Shown: positions 8,876 to 18,604 of the stretch, one piece after another
Numbering within the stretch: the stretch's first letter is position 1
Layout: every line of letters starts with the position of its first letter
Assembly: GCA_047600785.1 (NCBI GenBank)
Contig: JASGKH010000002.1
Span: forward strand, 434,001 to 498,000
Direction: 5' to 3'
DNA length: 64,000 nucleotides
Source of the DNA: Breznakibacter sp047600785
GTDB lineage: Bacteria > Bacteroidota > Bacteroidia > Bacteroidales > Marinilabiliaceae
Position numbers and translations under genes: made by a program
Notes under the pieces: generated by a model
Databases searched by the model: none
Seen by the model: only the letters and a program-made list of their open reading frames with translations
What the model was told of the DNA's origin: nothing

Positions 8876-9226
8876 ATGGCCATGAGCAAGAAAAAACGAG
8901 ACGCAGAAGGGGTGGTGTTTTCGACCAATCCCGATTTCCAATATCAATATAACGAGGAAGGTCGAACGGCGACTTTACTGCCCGCGCAACAAAACCTCCG
9001 TGTGATGCTCGATAAAAAGCAACGCGGCGGTAAAATGGTGACATTGGTGACAGGGTTTGTTGGCACGGACGATGATCTACAAATCCTTGGCAAAACGCTT
9101 AAAACGAAATGTGGTGTGGGGGGAACGGCCAAAGATGGCGAAATCCTGGTCCAGGGAGATTTGCGCGATAAAGTGCTCGACTTATTGCTAAAGGCGGGGT
9201 ATAAGGCAAAAAAGGCAGGGGGGTGA
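8876..9226 (+). CDS. SUI1/eIF1-like translation factor (YciH family)
   Basis: About 116 residues with a basic N-terminus (MAMSKKKRD) and a C-terminal SUI1 domain: LDKKQRGGKMVTLVTGFVG, then LKTKCGVGGTAKDGEILVQG and a final helix DLLLKAGYKAKKAGG. Bacterial YciH-type proteins resemble eukaryotic eIF1 and are thought to influence start-site fidelity on the ribosome. Alternative starts are 8882 (MSKKK) and 8822; 8822 lies upstream of the predicted promoter and is unlikely. It is monocistronic and convergent with the gene ending at 9277. Confidence 0.88.
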   Translation: MAMSKKKRDAEGVVFSTNPDFQYQYNEEGRTATLLPAQQNLRVMLDKKQRGGKMVTLVTGFVGTDDDLQILGKTLKTKCGVGGTAKDGEILVQGDLRDKVLDLLLKAGYKAKKAGG

Positions 9227-9276
9227 GTTTTCTGGCCTTCAATCCTTAGGTTTCAAAAAACATGAAGGCCTACAGA

Positions 9277-9678
9277 TCATTCTGTTCCCAGCATTCCTTT
9301 TATTTGCCCAATGGTAACGATACGGTCGAACGAATACGATTTGTCGGCCAGTTCGGCTTGTTGGAACAGATAAAGGGCTTTGAGAAAAAGCTTCTCCCGT
9401 AATTCAAAATCGTTTTGGTCGGCAGCCATTTTTCCCATTTCAAAGAGAAACTCACCCAGTTTATCGGCTAGGCCTGTTTGCAACGGCCAATCAGGCTTAA
9501 CAAGTTTGTCGTCGTCCATATTCAGGAATTCATCGAAGGACATCTCGTACAAATCGCAGACCCGTTGTTTGGCCTGTTCGATGGCTTCCGGCAAATTTTC
9601 TCTGGACAATTTTAATAATTTAGCCAAAAATTCGGCCAAATCGGCAACTAATCGTAATATGTAATCACGTCGGATCAT
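9277..9678 (-). CDS. Helical hypothetical protein, DUF6483-like
   Basis: About 133 residues, predicted nearly all helical, starting MIRRDYILRLVADLAEFLAK. It contains the acidic segment LNMDDDKLVKP and ends with a TPR-like pair of helices (LREKLFLKALYLFQQAEL). It resembles small Bacteroidota/Firmicutes proteins of the DUF6483 type, of unknown function. Its ATG overlaps the TGA of the upstream thioesterase gene (ATGA), showing translational coupling; this decides the start against the longer ORF beginning at 9786. Confidence 0.6.
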   Translation of the reverse strand: MIRRDYILRLVADLAEFLAKLLKLSRENLPEAIEQAKQRVCDLYEMSFDEFLNMDDDKLVKPDWPLQTGLADKLGEFLFEMGKMAADQNDFELREKLFLKALYLFQQAELADKSYSFDRIVTIGQIKGMLGTE

Positions 9679-10181
9679 AATTGTGTACTGTTTTTTTCGA
9701 TGAATGCTTCTTTGCCTGGATAAAAGAATTTTCTGCGCGCCACTGTTTCCGGAAATACCGCATAGGCAATCAGGGCGGTTGTGCATAACTTTCCCGAGGC
9801 GTTGTATAGCCGGGTATTGAGCAAAGCTTCTTTGTCGGTTTTGCTATGGAGCGAGGCGCGCAGTTCCAAGAATGGTTCAGTGGTTGCTGCAGGATGGTGG
9901 TATTCCACTTCCATTTTTTTTGTTACTCCCGCCGACCCGATGATCGCATACACGTACCAACTGGCAATCTCATCGAGCAAGGTAGCCTGAATGCCGCCGT
10001 GTACCACGTCTACATATCCTTCGTACTGCTTCTGGGGCATCCATCGTCCAACCACTTCGTCTCCTTCGATGGCGAATTCAAGTTTCAGTCCGATGGGATT
10101 ATGGGGCGAACACCCGAAGCATTGGTATATGTCGGGTTCTTTGCTGGTAAATGGATTAGTGATCGGTCTGGCGGTTTTCAT
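9675..10181 (-). CDS. PaaI-type hotdog-fold thioesterase
   Basis: A 168-residue single-hotdog acyl-CoA thioesterase. The signature VHGGIQATLLDEIASWY (about residues 60-76) holds the His-Gly-Gly loop and the helix acid. CFGCSPHNPIGLKLEF near the N-terminus is typical of the UPF/PaaI subgroup. It should hydrolyse an acyl-CoA in the cytoplasm; the substrate cannot be told from sequence. It is the first gene of a two-gene unit, overlapping the next gene by ATGA. Confidence 0.85.
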   Translation of the reverse strand: MKTARPITNPFTSKEPDIYQCFGCSPHNPIGLKLEFAIEGDEVVGRWMPQKQYEGYVDVVHGGIQATLLDEIASWYVYAIIGSAGVTKKMEVEYHHPAATTEPFLELRASLHSKTDKEALLNTRLYNASGKLCTTALIAYAVFPETVARRKFFYPGKEAFIEKNSTQL

Positions 10182-10364
10182 ATGCTTGTATTTTAAGGGA
10201 CTTCCGAGTGAAAAAGCGTCCGGTTGCTGGTTAAACGGGTTTTGTGTGGCAGGTGACGAAAAAAATCTTTAACCACAAAAAACGAACCATGATCTTATCC
10301 TTTTTTAACCAGATTCTTATAGTCGAGCGGTTTTTGAAAGTATAAATGTTCCCGGTTGCAAAAA

Positions 10365-10991
10365 TTATGGTAACGGATAAAGACACGAGAGGTTCCGTTC
10401 GATGAAATGGGTAAGAATATCGATGGCAATATGGTTGTTGCCACCCTGTGGGACAATCAGATCGGCATAGCGTTTGGTGGGTTCGATAAACTGGAGGTGC
10501 ATAGGTTTTACGGTATCCTCGTAGCGGACCAATACCTTATCCACCGTGCGCCCGCGTTCCGATATGTCGCGTTGGATCACACGGATAAGGCGATCGTCGG
10601 CTTCTGCATCCACAAACACCTTTAAGTCCATCAACTCCCTTAATGGCGGGTGGGTTAAAACAAGGATCCCCTCCACAATGATCACGTCGCGTGGCTTTAC
10701 CTCAATGGTTTCTTTGGAGCGGGTACAGGTAATATAGCTATAAATAGGCTGGCGGATGCTTTCGTTCCGCTTGAGCATTTTGAGGTGTTCCACCAGTAAA
10801 TCGAACTCTATGGAATCGGGGTGGTCAAAATTAATCTTTTGTCTCTCCTCTAAAGGAATACCGCCATTGTCTTTGTAATATGAATCTTGTGGCAATATAG
10901 CAACTTCGTCTTTGGGTAATCGTTCCATTATTTTCCGCACCACGGTGGTTTTACCCGAACCTGTACCGCCCGCAATTCCGATGATAAGCAT
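10365..10991 (-). CDS. udk: Uridine kinase
   Basis: A 208-residue P-loop NTPase of the uridine/cytidine kinase family, which phosphorylates uridine and cytidine to UMP and CMP in pyrimidine salvage. The Walker A motif is GIAGGTGSGKTTVV (residues 4-17). DSYYKD, NFDHPDSIEFDLL and RDISERGRTVDKVL are conserved substrate and lid segments. The start at 10991 (MLIIGIAGG) gives the usual length; the in-frame ATG at 11015 adds 8 residues without family support. Confidence 0.95.
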   Translation of the reverse strand: MLIIGIAGGTGSGKTTVVRKIMERLPKDEVAILPQDSYYKDNGGIPLEERQKINFDHPDSIEFDLLVEHLKMLKRNESIRQPIYSYITCTRSKETIEVKPRDVIIVEGILVLTHPPLRELMDLKVFVDAEADDRLIRVIQRDISERGRTVDKVLVRYEDTVKPMHLQFIEPTKRYADLIVPQGGNNHIAIDILTHFIERNLSCLYPLP

Positions 10992-11426
10992 GTGTTGTTC
11001 GATATTTGGGGCCAAAGTAGGGATTTTGCGCGAAAAAGGAAACGATATTTGCAGACATCAAAAGCCATCCCCAAGTTGCATGTCCAAAACAAACGATCAA
11101 AAAAACAAGGTTACAGACACTTGATAGCTTACTTATGGCATTATTCCCTATTGCGGAATTTTTAACCTTTAGACAGTCCTAAAGATCGCTGGCAGAAGAA
11201 ATTTCAATTCTTGGATATACCACTGGCTATGTAAATAGCATATGTGATTTAATATTGGTTTTCCGCAGAAATAGGGACATGAAACCAATGACCAACAAAA
11301 TCACTTGGCTTGCCAGACAAAAAGGAGCGGAAGGCTACTCTTTTTCCTGACTTAGCCAAACGACTATGCCGATGAGTGTTTTTTGTCCCCAAAGCATCTG
11401 CGGGAACCAATACTTAGTTCACTTGT
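10992..11426. other. Gene-free stretch
   Basis: About 430 bases between ferritin and uridine kinase. It should hold the udk promoter and the end of the ferritin transcript. I found no clear hairpin, repeat or coding signal in it. Confidence 0.5.
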
Positions 11427-11933
11427 TTATTCGGCAGTTGTTTCACCTTTGGAACGAAGGCCAACAATGTCACGGTCGAGCAGGTACAAATTGTCGCTTC
11501 CCAGCAAATTTAGTTTATCAATGATTTCCTGGGCCGATGCTTCTTCCTCAATTTGTTCGTTTACGAACCATTGCAGCCAGGTTACGGTCGTAAAATCTTT
11601 CGAGTCGTAGCTCACGCCCACAATATCATTGATGGATTGCGATACGTACTGTTCATGTTTCAATACCTCGGTAAACAACACTTTAATGCTCGCGTATTCT
11701 GCCGGAGGTTGCTGGATCGATGAAATGATTGCGTTGCCGCCGCGTTCGTTTACGTATTTTACAAATTTGAGCATGTGCAGGCGCTCTTCATCGGCCTGGG
11801 CATAAAGCCATTCCGCAATCCCTTTAAAACCTTTGTTTTCGGCCCATGAAGCCATGGCCAGATAAAGGTTCGACGAGTAGGCTTCTTTTTCGATTTGCGC
11901 TACCAGTGCTTTCTCGACGTTTTTGTTAAGCAT
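11427..11933 (-). CDS. ftnA: Non-heme ferritin
   Basis: A 168-residue four-helix bundle iron-storage protein that oxidises and stores iron in a 24-mer cage in the cytoplasm. The ferroxidase ligands lie in QIEKEAYSSNLYLAMASW, AQADEERLHMLKFVKYV and WFVNEQIEEEASAQEI. Length and motifs are those of bacterial FtnA; there is no sign of the heme-ligand Met of bacterioferritin. Monocistronic. On the minus strand just upstream, TATCTTTA near 11975-11982 could be the -7 box. Confidence 0.95.
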   Translation of the reverse strand: MLNKNVEKALVAQIEKEAYSSNLYLAMASWAENKGFKGIAEWLYAQADEERLHMLKFVKYVNERGGNAIISSIQQPPAEYASIKVLFTEVLKHEQYVSQSINDIVGVSYDSKDFTTVTWLQWFVNEQIEEEASAQEIIDKLNLLGSDNLYLLDRDIVGLRSKGETTAE

Positions 11934-12210
11934 GACTAAATCATTTAAGGTTGTCAGATAAGTTTTGAAGTCCTAAAGATACGGTTCTTCTACCTTCGAA
12001 ATATACATCATTTAAAGGATTTTGAAGAATTCCACGGGTAAAAAAGGTTAACAATACTTTGTTTTCTCTTTTTGCGTATGTGAACATCGCAGCAGAAATG
12101 TTGTTACTAACATGTTTTAAAACATAAATACGGAATGTTTTTCACCAAATTGGGCAATAGAAACGGGAAATATCAAACGTTTCAGTAAACCCAATCAATC
12201 TAAAATTCAA

Positions 12211-13734
12211 ATGATTAGAAAAATATTGGTTGCCAACCGCGGCGAAATTGCCGTGCGTATTATGCGGACGTGCCGTGAAATGGGCATTGCCAGCGTGGCT
12301 GTTTATTCCGATGCTGACCGCAAATCGTTACATGTGCGTTATGCCGACGAGGCGTACCGCATTGGTCCCGCCGCTTCGCAGGAAAGCTACCTCAAGATGG
12401 ATACCATCATCGAGGTGGCCAGGCAAACGGGAGCCGATGCCATTCACCCCGGTTACGGATTTTTGTCAGAGAACGCCACTTTTGCCCGAAAAGTGAAAGC
12501 TGCGGGCCTGATCTTCATTGGGCCTTCGCCCGAAGCCATTGAGGCCATGGGCGATAAACTGACGGCGCGACAGCTAATGGTCAAGTCGGGGGTACCGGTA
12601 GTGCCCGGCACCCAAACACAGATCGAGAACAGCAGGGAACTTCTCAAAACTGCCAATGAGATCGGCTTCCCCATCATGATTAAAGCGTCGGCCGGAGGTG
12701 GGGGAAAAGGGATGCGCCTGGTAAAGAAGGAGAAAGATCTCGAGCAGAGCTACCGTATGGCCCGTTCCGAGGCCAAGGCCGCTTTTGGCGATGATACAGT
12801 GTACATGGAGAAATACATCGAGTCGCCCCATCACATTGAATTCCAGGTGTTGGCCGATAACCATGGCAACGTGTTGCACTTGTTCGAAAGGGAATGTTCG
12901 GTGCAACGCCGTCACCAGAAGGTGATCGAGGAAACCCCGTCGCCGTTGCTGACTCCCGAACTACGTGAGGAGATGGGGAAACAGGCTGTTGCTGCCGCCA
13001 AGTCGGTGAACTACAGTGGGGCCGGTACCATTGAGTTTTTGGTGGACGATAGCCATAACTTCTATTTTCTGGAGATGAACACCCGTCTTCAGGTAGAGCA
13101 TCCAATTACCGAGCGTGTCACTGGCATTGACCTGGTGAAGGCCCAGATAAATATTGCCAACAACCAACCCCTGCCTTTCAAACAAAGCGACTTGTTCCAG
13201 TACGGACATGCCATTGAGTGCCGCATTTATGCAGAAGATCCCGATAATAATTTTATGCCCTGCCCGGGCCTGATCAAACACATTACAGAGCCGCTTGGTT
13301 TGGGCCTGCGTACCGATGGATATGTGTATGAAGGGTATGAAATACCTATTTATTACGACCCTATGATCTCGAAGCTTATTGTATGGGCACAGGACCGCAA
13401 TGAAGCTTTGGGGCGCATGAAGCGTGCATTGTACGAGTACAAGATTACGGGAGTGAAGACCTCCATCCCTTTTTTGGAACGAATTATGGATGCCCCGGAT
13501 TTCCGGAGTGGCAAGTACAATACCCATTTCATCGAGCAAAACAGCCACTTGCTTTTTAAGTCCCAGAAAGATTGCGCCAACAACAGCGAAGATATTGCCA
13601 TGTTCGTGGCCTATCTCGATTATAAAGAGAAGCTGGCCAAAGGCCTTGCTACCCCTTCGACTTCGGGTACGCCCAAGGGATCGGAGTGGAAGAAATACGG
13701 ATTCCGTAACCCAAATTTCCAGTACCAACAATAA
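12211..13734 (+). CDS. accC: Biotin carboxylase subunit of an acyl-CoA carboxylase
   Basis: A 507-residue ATP-grasp biotin carboxylase that carboxylates biotin on the carrier protein with ATP and bicarbonate. It shows the N-terminal MIRKILVANRGEIAVRI, the glycine-rich ATP loop KASAGGGGKGMR, the catalytic FLEMNTRLQVEHPITE and the C-terminal domain IYAEDPDNNFMP. It carries about 50 extra C-terminal residues compared with E. coli AccC. It is followed 9 bases later by a BCCP-like gene and then a carboxyltransferase; this set is typical of propionyl-CoA-type carboxylases. The symbol is by family only; the acyl substrate is inferred. Confidence 0.92.
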   Translation: MIRKILVANRGEIAVRIMRTCREMGIASVAVYSDADRKSLHVRYADEAYRIGPAASQESYLKMDTIIEVARQTGADAIHPGYGFLSENATFARKVKAAGLIFIGPSPEAIEAMGDKLTARQLMVKSGVPVVPGTQTQIENSRELLKTANEIGFPIMIKASAGGGGKGMRLVKKEKDLEQSYRMARSEAKAAFGDDTVYMEKYIESPHHIEFQVLADNHGNVLHLFERECSVQRRHQKVIEETPSPLLTPELREEMGKQAVAAAKSVNYSGAGTIEFLVDDSHNFYFLEMNTRLQVEHPITERVTGIDLVKAQINIANNQPLPFKQSDLFQYGHAIECRIYAEDPDNNFMPCPGLIKHITEPLGLGLRTDGYVYEGYEIPIYYDPMISKLIVWAQDRNEALGRMKRALYEYKITGVKTSIPFLERIMDAPDFRSGKYNTHFIEQNSHLLFKSQKDCANNSEDIAMFVAYLDYKEKLAKGLATPSTSGTPKGSEWKKYGFRNPNFQYQQ

Positions 13735-13743
13735 ACTTTAATT

Positions 13744-14259
13744 ATGCATCTCGAAGTTAAATCGGGCGAAAGGACCGCCAAAATTGAAATACTCGAGCAG
13801 ATTGGATCGTATTACAAGGTAAGGATCGATAACAAGGAGTACGATCTGGATGTGGAAAAAGTGTCGGAAGGCATTTATTCGGTCATCCACAACGGACAGT
13901 CTACCAACCTTGAAATGATCGAAGGGGAGACCATCAACGCCTACAAGGTGAATACTCTTAGCAACTATTATGAGATAGAGGTGATTGACGCACGCACGCG
14001 TTATCTGGCGGGTTCTAAGGGAGACCAGCAGGGAGGCGACAATGTGGTGACGTCGCCCATGCCAGGTAAGGTGGTACGGATTCCTGTCGCAGAAGGGCAG
14101 AAAGTCGAAAAAGGCCAAACGGTGATCGTGATATCGGCCATGAAGATGGAAAGCGAATACAAAGCGCCCGTCAATGGAACCGTGCACCACATTTTGGTAA
14201 AAGAAGGCGCTACCGTGGAAGGCCATCAACCGCTGATAGAGATTAGGGCAGAGGAGTGA
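13744..14259 (+). CDS. Biotin carboxyl carrier protein of the acyl-CoA carboxylase
   Basis: 171 residues. The N-terminal about 100 residues form a beta-rich domain with no catalytic motif (probably contacts the other subunits); the C-terminal biotinyl domain spans about 100-171. The biotin-accepting Lys is in ISAMKMESEYKAPVNG, matching AMKM, preceded by SPMPGKVVRIPV. It carries carboxybiotin between the biotin carboxylase and the carboxyltransferase. Tight spacing to the upstream gene indicates co-transcription. Confidence 0.92.
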   Translation: MHLEVKSGERTAKIEILEQIGSYYKVRIDNKEYDLDVEKVSEGIYSVIHNGQSTNLEMIEGETINAYKVNTLSNYYEIEVIDARTRYLAGSKGDQQGGDNVVTSPMPGKVVRIPVAEGQKVEKGQTVIVISAMKMESEYKAPVNGTVHHILVKEGATVEGHQPLIEIRAEE

Positions 14260-14430
14260 AAAATAGACAGTTAAAGAAGCTGTTATCGGATGGCTTCCAA
14301 CCGTTCGTTTTTTGAAGAAAATTCTCGGGGCACAACTATTGGGTAGTTTGGCGAATAAAATAAAAATGTTATCTAAGATTCTATGACAAAAGCCAATCGC
14401 TTTTGAATTCTCAATTTTGACACATCGCAA

Positions 14431-15969
14431 ATGAAAACAATACAAGAGAAATACGATTATTTCGATAAGAAGAACAAAGAGGCCGAAATGGCCGGTGGGG
14501 CCGATAAATTGGCCAAACAACATAAAGAGGGCAAACTAGGTGCCCGCGAACGGGTCGATTTGTTTCTCGATCCGGGCACGTTTGTGGAAATCGATAAGAT
14601 GGTGGTGCACAATTGCTCGAATTTTGGCATGGACAGCCAAAAAATCACGGGCGATGGCGTAGTGTCGGGTTACGGAAAGGTCGATGGGCGCTTGGTGTAT
14701 GTATTTGCGTTCGATTTTACTGTATTCGGTGGTTCGTTGAGCCGTACCAATGCCGACAAAATCATTAAAGTGACCAAATTGGCCCTCAAAATGGGTGCTC
14801 CCCTGGTGGGACTGAACGACTCGGGCGGCGCACGTATCCAAGAGGGCGTGGCTAGCTTGGCCGGGTATGGCGACCTGTTCTTTCTGAACGTGAAGGCCTC
14901 GGGCGTAGTGCCCCAGATATCGGCCATTATGGGACCCTGCGCCGGGGGATCGGTCTATTCGCCCGCCCTTACCGACTTCATCTTTATGGTGAAGGACTCC
15001 AGTTACATGTTCGTCACCGGTCCCGATGTAATCAAGGCCGTGACCCACGAATCGGTCACCAAGGACGAGTTGGGCGGTGCCATGACGCATAACAGCAAAA
15101 GCGGAGTGGCCCATTTTTTGGGCAACGACGACGAACACACCATTATGATGATCCGGGAACTGTTGAGCTTCCTTCCGTCGAACAACATGGAAGAACCGCC
15201 TACGGTGCCCACTATGGATGATCCCGATCGCGAAACGCCCGATTTGATCGACCTTGTGCCTGTTGATCCCAATAAGCCTTACGACATGCACTTATTGATC
15301 CGTTCAGTGGCCGACGATCATCATTTTTTTGAAGTAATGCCCCATTATGCCAACAATGTCATCATCGGATTTATGCGTTTGAACGGTCGTACTGTGGGGG
15401 TGGTGGCCAATCAACCCGATTATTTGGCCGGGGTACTCGATATCAACTCGTCGGTAAAGGCGGCACGTTTTGTCCGTTTTTGCGATGCGTTCAATATTCC
15501 CATTGTATCATTTGTGGACGTACCTGGATTTTTGCCGGGAACCATTCAGGAATATGGCGGCATTATTAAGCACGGAGCGAAGCTGTTGTATGCCTATGCC
15601 GAGGCCACGGTCCCCAAAATCACTCTTATTACCCGCAAGGCGTATGGCGGTGCGTACGATGTCATGTCATCGAAACATGTTGGTGCCGATGTAAATTACG
15701 CTTTCCCAACGGCTGAAATTGCAGTGATGGGACCCGAGGGCGCAGTGAATATCATTTTTCGGGGCGATACCGATACCGAAGCCAAGGCCAAACGCGTAGA
15801 AGATTATCGCGACAATTTTGCAAATCCTTACAAAGCGGCCGAACAAGGTTATATCGACGAGATTATCCATCCGCGCGACACCCGGAAAAAACTGGTACAA
15901 GCTATGTTCATGACCCACAACAAGCGTGAGGCCAATCCGCCGAAAAAACATGGGAATATCCCGTTGTAA
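14431..15969 (+). CDS. Acyl-CoA carboxylase carboxyltransferase subunit (propionyl-CoA type)
   Basis: A 512-residue crotonase-superfamily carboxyltransferase (PccB/MmdA family). It transfers CO2 between carboxybiotin and the acyl-CoA. Signatures are GDGVVSGYGKVDGR, NDSGGARIQEGV, GPCAGGSVYSPALTDF and the second-half motif ITRKAYGGAYDVMSSK. As a biotin carboxylase is encoded with it, ATP-dependent propionyl-CoA carboxylation is likely. Methylmalonyl-CoA decarboxylase membrane subunits (beta, gamma) are absent nearby, which disfavours a sodium pump. Propionate metabolism is the likely pathway. Ends at a strong terminator. Confidence 0.92.
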   Translation: MKTIQEKYDYFDKKNKEAEMAGGADKLAKQHKEGKLGARERVDLFLDPGTFVEIDKMVVHNCSNFGMDSQKITGDGVVSGYGKVDGRLVYVFAFDFTVFGGSLSRTNADKIIKVTKLALKMGAPLVGLNDSGGARIQEGVASLAGYGDLFFLNVKASGVVPQISAIMGPCAGGSVYSPALTDFIFMVKDSSYMFVTGPDVIKAVTHESVTKDELGGAMTHNSKSGVAHFLGNDDEHTIMMIRELLSFLPSNNMEEPPTVPTMDDPDRETPDLIDLVPVDPNKPYDMHLLIRSVADDHHFFEVMPHYANNVIIGFMRLNGRTVGVVANQPDYLAGVLDINSSVKAARFVRFCDAFNIPIVSFVDVPGFLPGTIQEYGGIIKHGAKLLYAYAEATVPKITLITRKAYGGAYDVMSSKHVGADVNYAFPTAEIAVMGPEGAVNIIFRGDTDTEAKAKRVEDYRDNFANPYKAAEQGYIDEIIHPRDTRKKLVQAMFMTHNKREANPPKKHGNIPL

Positions 15970-16023
15970 ACGGGCCTGGCTATCGGTTGCGTTAAAAATA
16001 TAGGGTACATGTAAAATAAATGA

Positions 16024-16057
16024 CCGTAGGGATGTCCGACATGCCTGCGGTTTTTTT
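16024..16057 (+). terminator. Intrinsic terminator of the carboxylase operon
   Basis: CCGTAGG and CCTGCGG pair (one T-G wobble) around an inner ATGTC/GACAT stem, followed by seven T. Confidence 0.9.
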
Positions 16058-16472
16058 GTTTCTTTTTGAGAGATGAGGAGGGGCGACTCTGTGCTTATTC
16101 CGTGACTGATGCATTTGTGAACAGGCTCAGAAACAATTCTGGGATAATTTTCGAAAAAAGTTAGGTATGGGTCGAATTTGATACGGTGGAGATCCTATTG
16201 TCGTTGGCAAAAGCATAAGGGTTTGATCCGGATGAAAATTTTTACGAAACAAGATTTGGCGCTTTGTACATTATACATTGGCTTAATGATCGGTAATTTT
16301 TTAAATTCGTGAAATGCCCATGGTATTTATCCCAAAATAGGTAGATAATTGACGGAGAGGCGGGAGATTTAAACGGAAACGGACGAAAGTACTGTCATGA
16401 TTGAGTCTCTTTGGGGAATTTATTACGCGGCAGGTCTTTGTCACATAAATATCGAGTTACACATAACTAAAA
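16058..16472. other. Gene-free stretch
   Basis: About 415 AT-rich bases upstream of the EFR1-like gene. No ORF, hairpin or repeat that I would defend. Confidence 0.5.
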
Positions 16473-17528
16473 ATGAATCGTGCAATAACCCAGAGACCCG
16501 AAAGGATCGTGGTTTTTTATTTTTCCGGAACCGGAAATGCCAAGCAGGTTGCGTTATGGCTTTGTGAATTGGCGGTCCAAAGGGGTATTGGCTGTCAGCT
16601 ATGTGACATTGCCCGAACCGACATTGATACAATGGAAATACCGGGCCATGGGGGATTGATCGTTTTTATATCTCCGATACACGGTTTTAATTATCCGAAA
16701 ATCACGCTGGACTTCATAAGACGTTTTCCCAAAGGGAGAAACAACGTTGTGTTGATGAATACCAGAGCGGGAATGAGGTTGGGACGCATTGTCACACCTG
16801 GGCTTACGGGTGTTGCCTTCATTTTATCATCAATGATTTTAAAGGGTAAAGGGTATGGAATTGTCGGGCAAATTCCTTTTGATATGCCTTCCAATTGGAT
16901 TTCGATCCATCCCGCACTTGGTAGGGAAACCGTGGCTTACTTGCAAAAGACAAATTACGGCCGTGTTGAAAAACATGCCAATAAGATACTCGAAGGAAAA
17001 GCTGACTTTATTGCTTACCGGGATTTATTACAGGATATTTTGATTTCACCCGTATCGTTGGCCTATTATTTGGTGGGACGTTTTGCATTTGCAAAATCGT
17101 TCTATGCATCAGGTGATTGCGATGTTTGTGGGTTGTGCGTAAAACAATGCCCGGTTAAAGCAATAAAGGTGACCAGCGGGCGTCCTTACTGGACTTTTAA
17201 GTGTGAGAGTTGCATGAAATGTATGAATTCATGCTCTAAAAAGGCAATCGAAACAGCACATGGATTGTTTCTTGCAAGCAGTGTGCTGGGGGCGGCGCTT
17301 ACGACTGTTTTGCTAAATAAAATTATGGGTGTCTATATAGAGAATGGATTTGTTCGATCGATGGTTTTTTCATTGGTATTCATGGCGTTGTTGTGGATTT
17401 TGTATGATTTTCAACACCTGTTGCTCAGGAACAAATATATAGGTAAATTGATCTCATTGACATCTTTGACGCATTATAAGTTTTGGGGACGTTATAAATT
17501 GACTCTCCATGATGGCCGAAAAAAATGA
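16473..17528 (+). CDS. EFR1-type flavodoxin/ferredoxin membrane protein
   Basis: A 351-residue fusion. Residues about 12-165 are flavodoxin-like, with the FMN phosphate loop YFSGTGNAK (about 17-25) and ISPIHGFNYPK. Residues about 208-250 carry two 4Fe-4S motifs, CDVCGLCVKQCP and CESCMKCMNSCS. Two hydrophobic segments follow (LFLASSVLGAALTTVLLN and MVFSLVFMALLWILY), so the protein is probably membrane-anchored. EFR1-type proteins are thought to act as electron-transfer or FMN-dependent redox proteins in anaerobes; the partner is unknown. Monocistronic. Confidence 0.85.
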   Translation: MNRAITQRPERIVVFYFSGTGNAKQVALWLCELAVQRGIGCQLCDIARTDIDTMEIPGHGGLIVFISPIHGFNYPKITLDFIRRFPKGRNNVVLMNTRAGMRLGRIVTPGLTGVAFILSSMILKGKGYGIVGQIPFDMPSNWISIHPALGRETVAYLQKTNYGRVEKHANKILEGKADFIAYRDLLQDILISPVSLAYYLVGRFAFAKSFYASGDCDVCGLCVKQCPVKAIKVTSGRPYWTFKCESCMKCMNSCSKKAIETAHGLFLASSVLGAALTTVLLNKIMGVYIENGFVRSMVFSLVFMALLWILYDFQHLLLRNKYIGKLISLTSLTHYKFWGRYKLTLHDGRKK

Positions 17529-17742
17529 CGACCGAACCGCCTATCGGCGATATACAGGAGAATAACCATTCCTTGTGGGATTGTCGGTAAGGGTACTTTT
17601 CACGCTTTTGATGAATATATTGGGTTATCCGTGAGTTTATGGACCCAAAAGCATCGCCACATCGTAACTGCCTTTTCTTTCGTGAGCAGATAGCTGTGGC
17701 GTGTCATTGCATAAATTGTTTTATATCTAAAATCAAAACAAA

Positions 17743-18132
17743 ATGTTTACGTTAGAGCAAATTAAGCAGGCCCATGGCAGAGTGAGATCAGGTGCGGATT
17801 TTCCCGCCTATGTCCGTGAGATCAAAGATTTTGGGGTCACTTTTTATGAAGCTTATGTCACCGATGGGCATATTGTCTATTACGGAGAGAACAATTACCA
17901 GATTGTTTCTCCTTCCAAATACGTCACCAAGACTATTGCCGAAAGGACCAATACCGTACAATTCAAGGCCGATTTAAAGGCGCACCAGCAAGGAAAAACG
18001 GATTACATGACTTTCTGTGCCGATTGTGCCAAATCGGGCATTGAAAAGTGGGTCGTGTGCATGGAGAAAATGACCTGTACCTATTACGATGGTGCAGGGG
18101 CCGAAATCCTAAAGGAACAAATCCCGTACTGA
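17743..18132 (+). CDS. DUF1398 family protein (YbcV-like)
   Basis: A 129-residue single-domain protein matching DUF1398: MFTLEQIKQAHGRVRSGADF at the start, then GVTFYEAYVTDGHIVYYG and a C-terminal WVVCMEKMTCTYYD. The family function is unknown; it often appears as a short cytosolic protein. Two C-rich positions (TFCADCAKSG) are visible. It is followed by an own terminator, so it is a single-gene unit. Confidence 0.85.
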   Translation: MFTLEQIKQAHGRVRSGADFPAYVREIKDFGVTFYEAYVTDGHIVYYGENNYQIVSPSKYVTKTIAERTNTVQFKADLKAHQQGKTDYMTFCADCAKSGIEKWVVCMEKMTCTYYDGAGAEILKEQIPY

Positions 18133-18161
18133 AGGCGGTCTGGTAATCACGGGAATGGTGG

Positions 18162-18197
18162 AAACAGGACTGAAAATTTACTTTTCAGCCCTGTTTT
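18162..18197 (+). terminator. Intrinsic terminator after the DUF1398 gene
   Basis: AAACAGG-ACTGAAAA pairs with TTTTCAG-CCCTGTTTT with one bulge, ending in a T-run. Confidence 0.85.
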
Positions 18198-18604
18198 GGG
18201 TGTGCTTATGGAGCAGGCCCCATTGGCCAAGAGCGCATTATGGGTGCCGTTATCTTTCAAATCGTTATGGCTTCCCCGATTTCGATCATTTGTGAGAGTA
18301 AACCAGCGCGTCCCATCGCTACCCTTATGACTTATACCCTATGTTTGCAGTTGTTTTATATTAAGTCTTTCGTCCTTTTCCAATTTATAAATCTTCGCTT
18401 TTCTTATTGACATGAGGCCGCATTGCTCTTGCAATGTCCTTTCGTCCTGTTTTTTAATGCTACAAAGCGGTTTGGGTATTGTCGAAGGCAGGGAATTTCT
18501 GCACTACCGCCCGATGGAATTACCAATGTTAAATTACTTCCGTCAACCCAATAGGATGATTGTGTCTGTCATTCTATTGGTCATATCAATGTTAGCGAAG
18601 GTTT
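18198..18604. other. Gene-free stretch
   Basis: About 400 bases between a plus-strand terminator and the 3' end of the minus-strand hydrolase. An 84-codon open frame at 18412-18666 overlaps the hydrolase and resembles no family. Confidence 0.45.

Noticed and set aside
9234..9270. GGCCTTCA/TGAAGGCC inverted repeat between convergent genes
   Set aside because: The 21-base loop is long and there is no T-run on either side, so it is too weak to call a terminator.
12961..13731. 256-codon minus-strand open frame
   Set aside because: Antisense to the biotin carboxylase; no family features.
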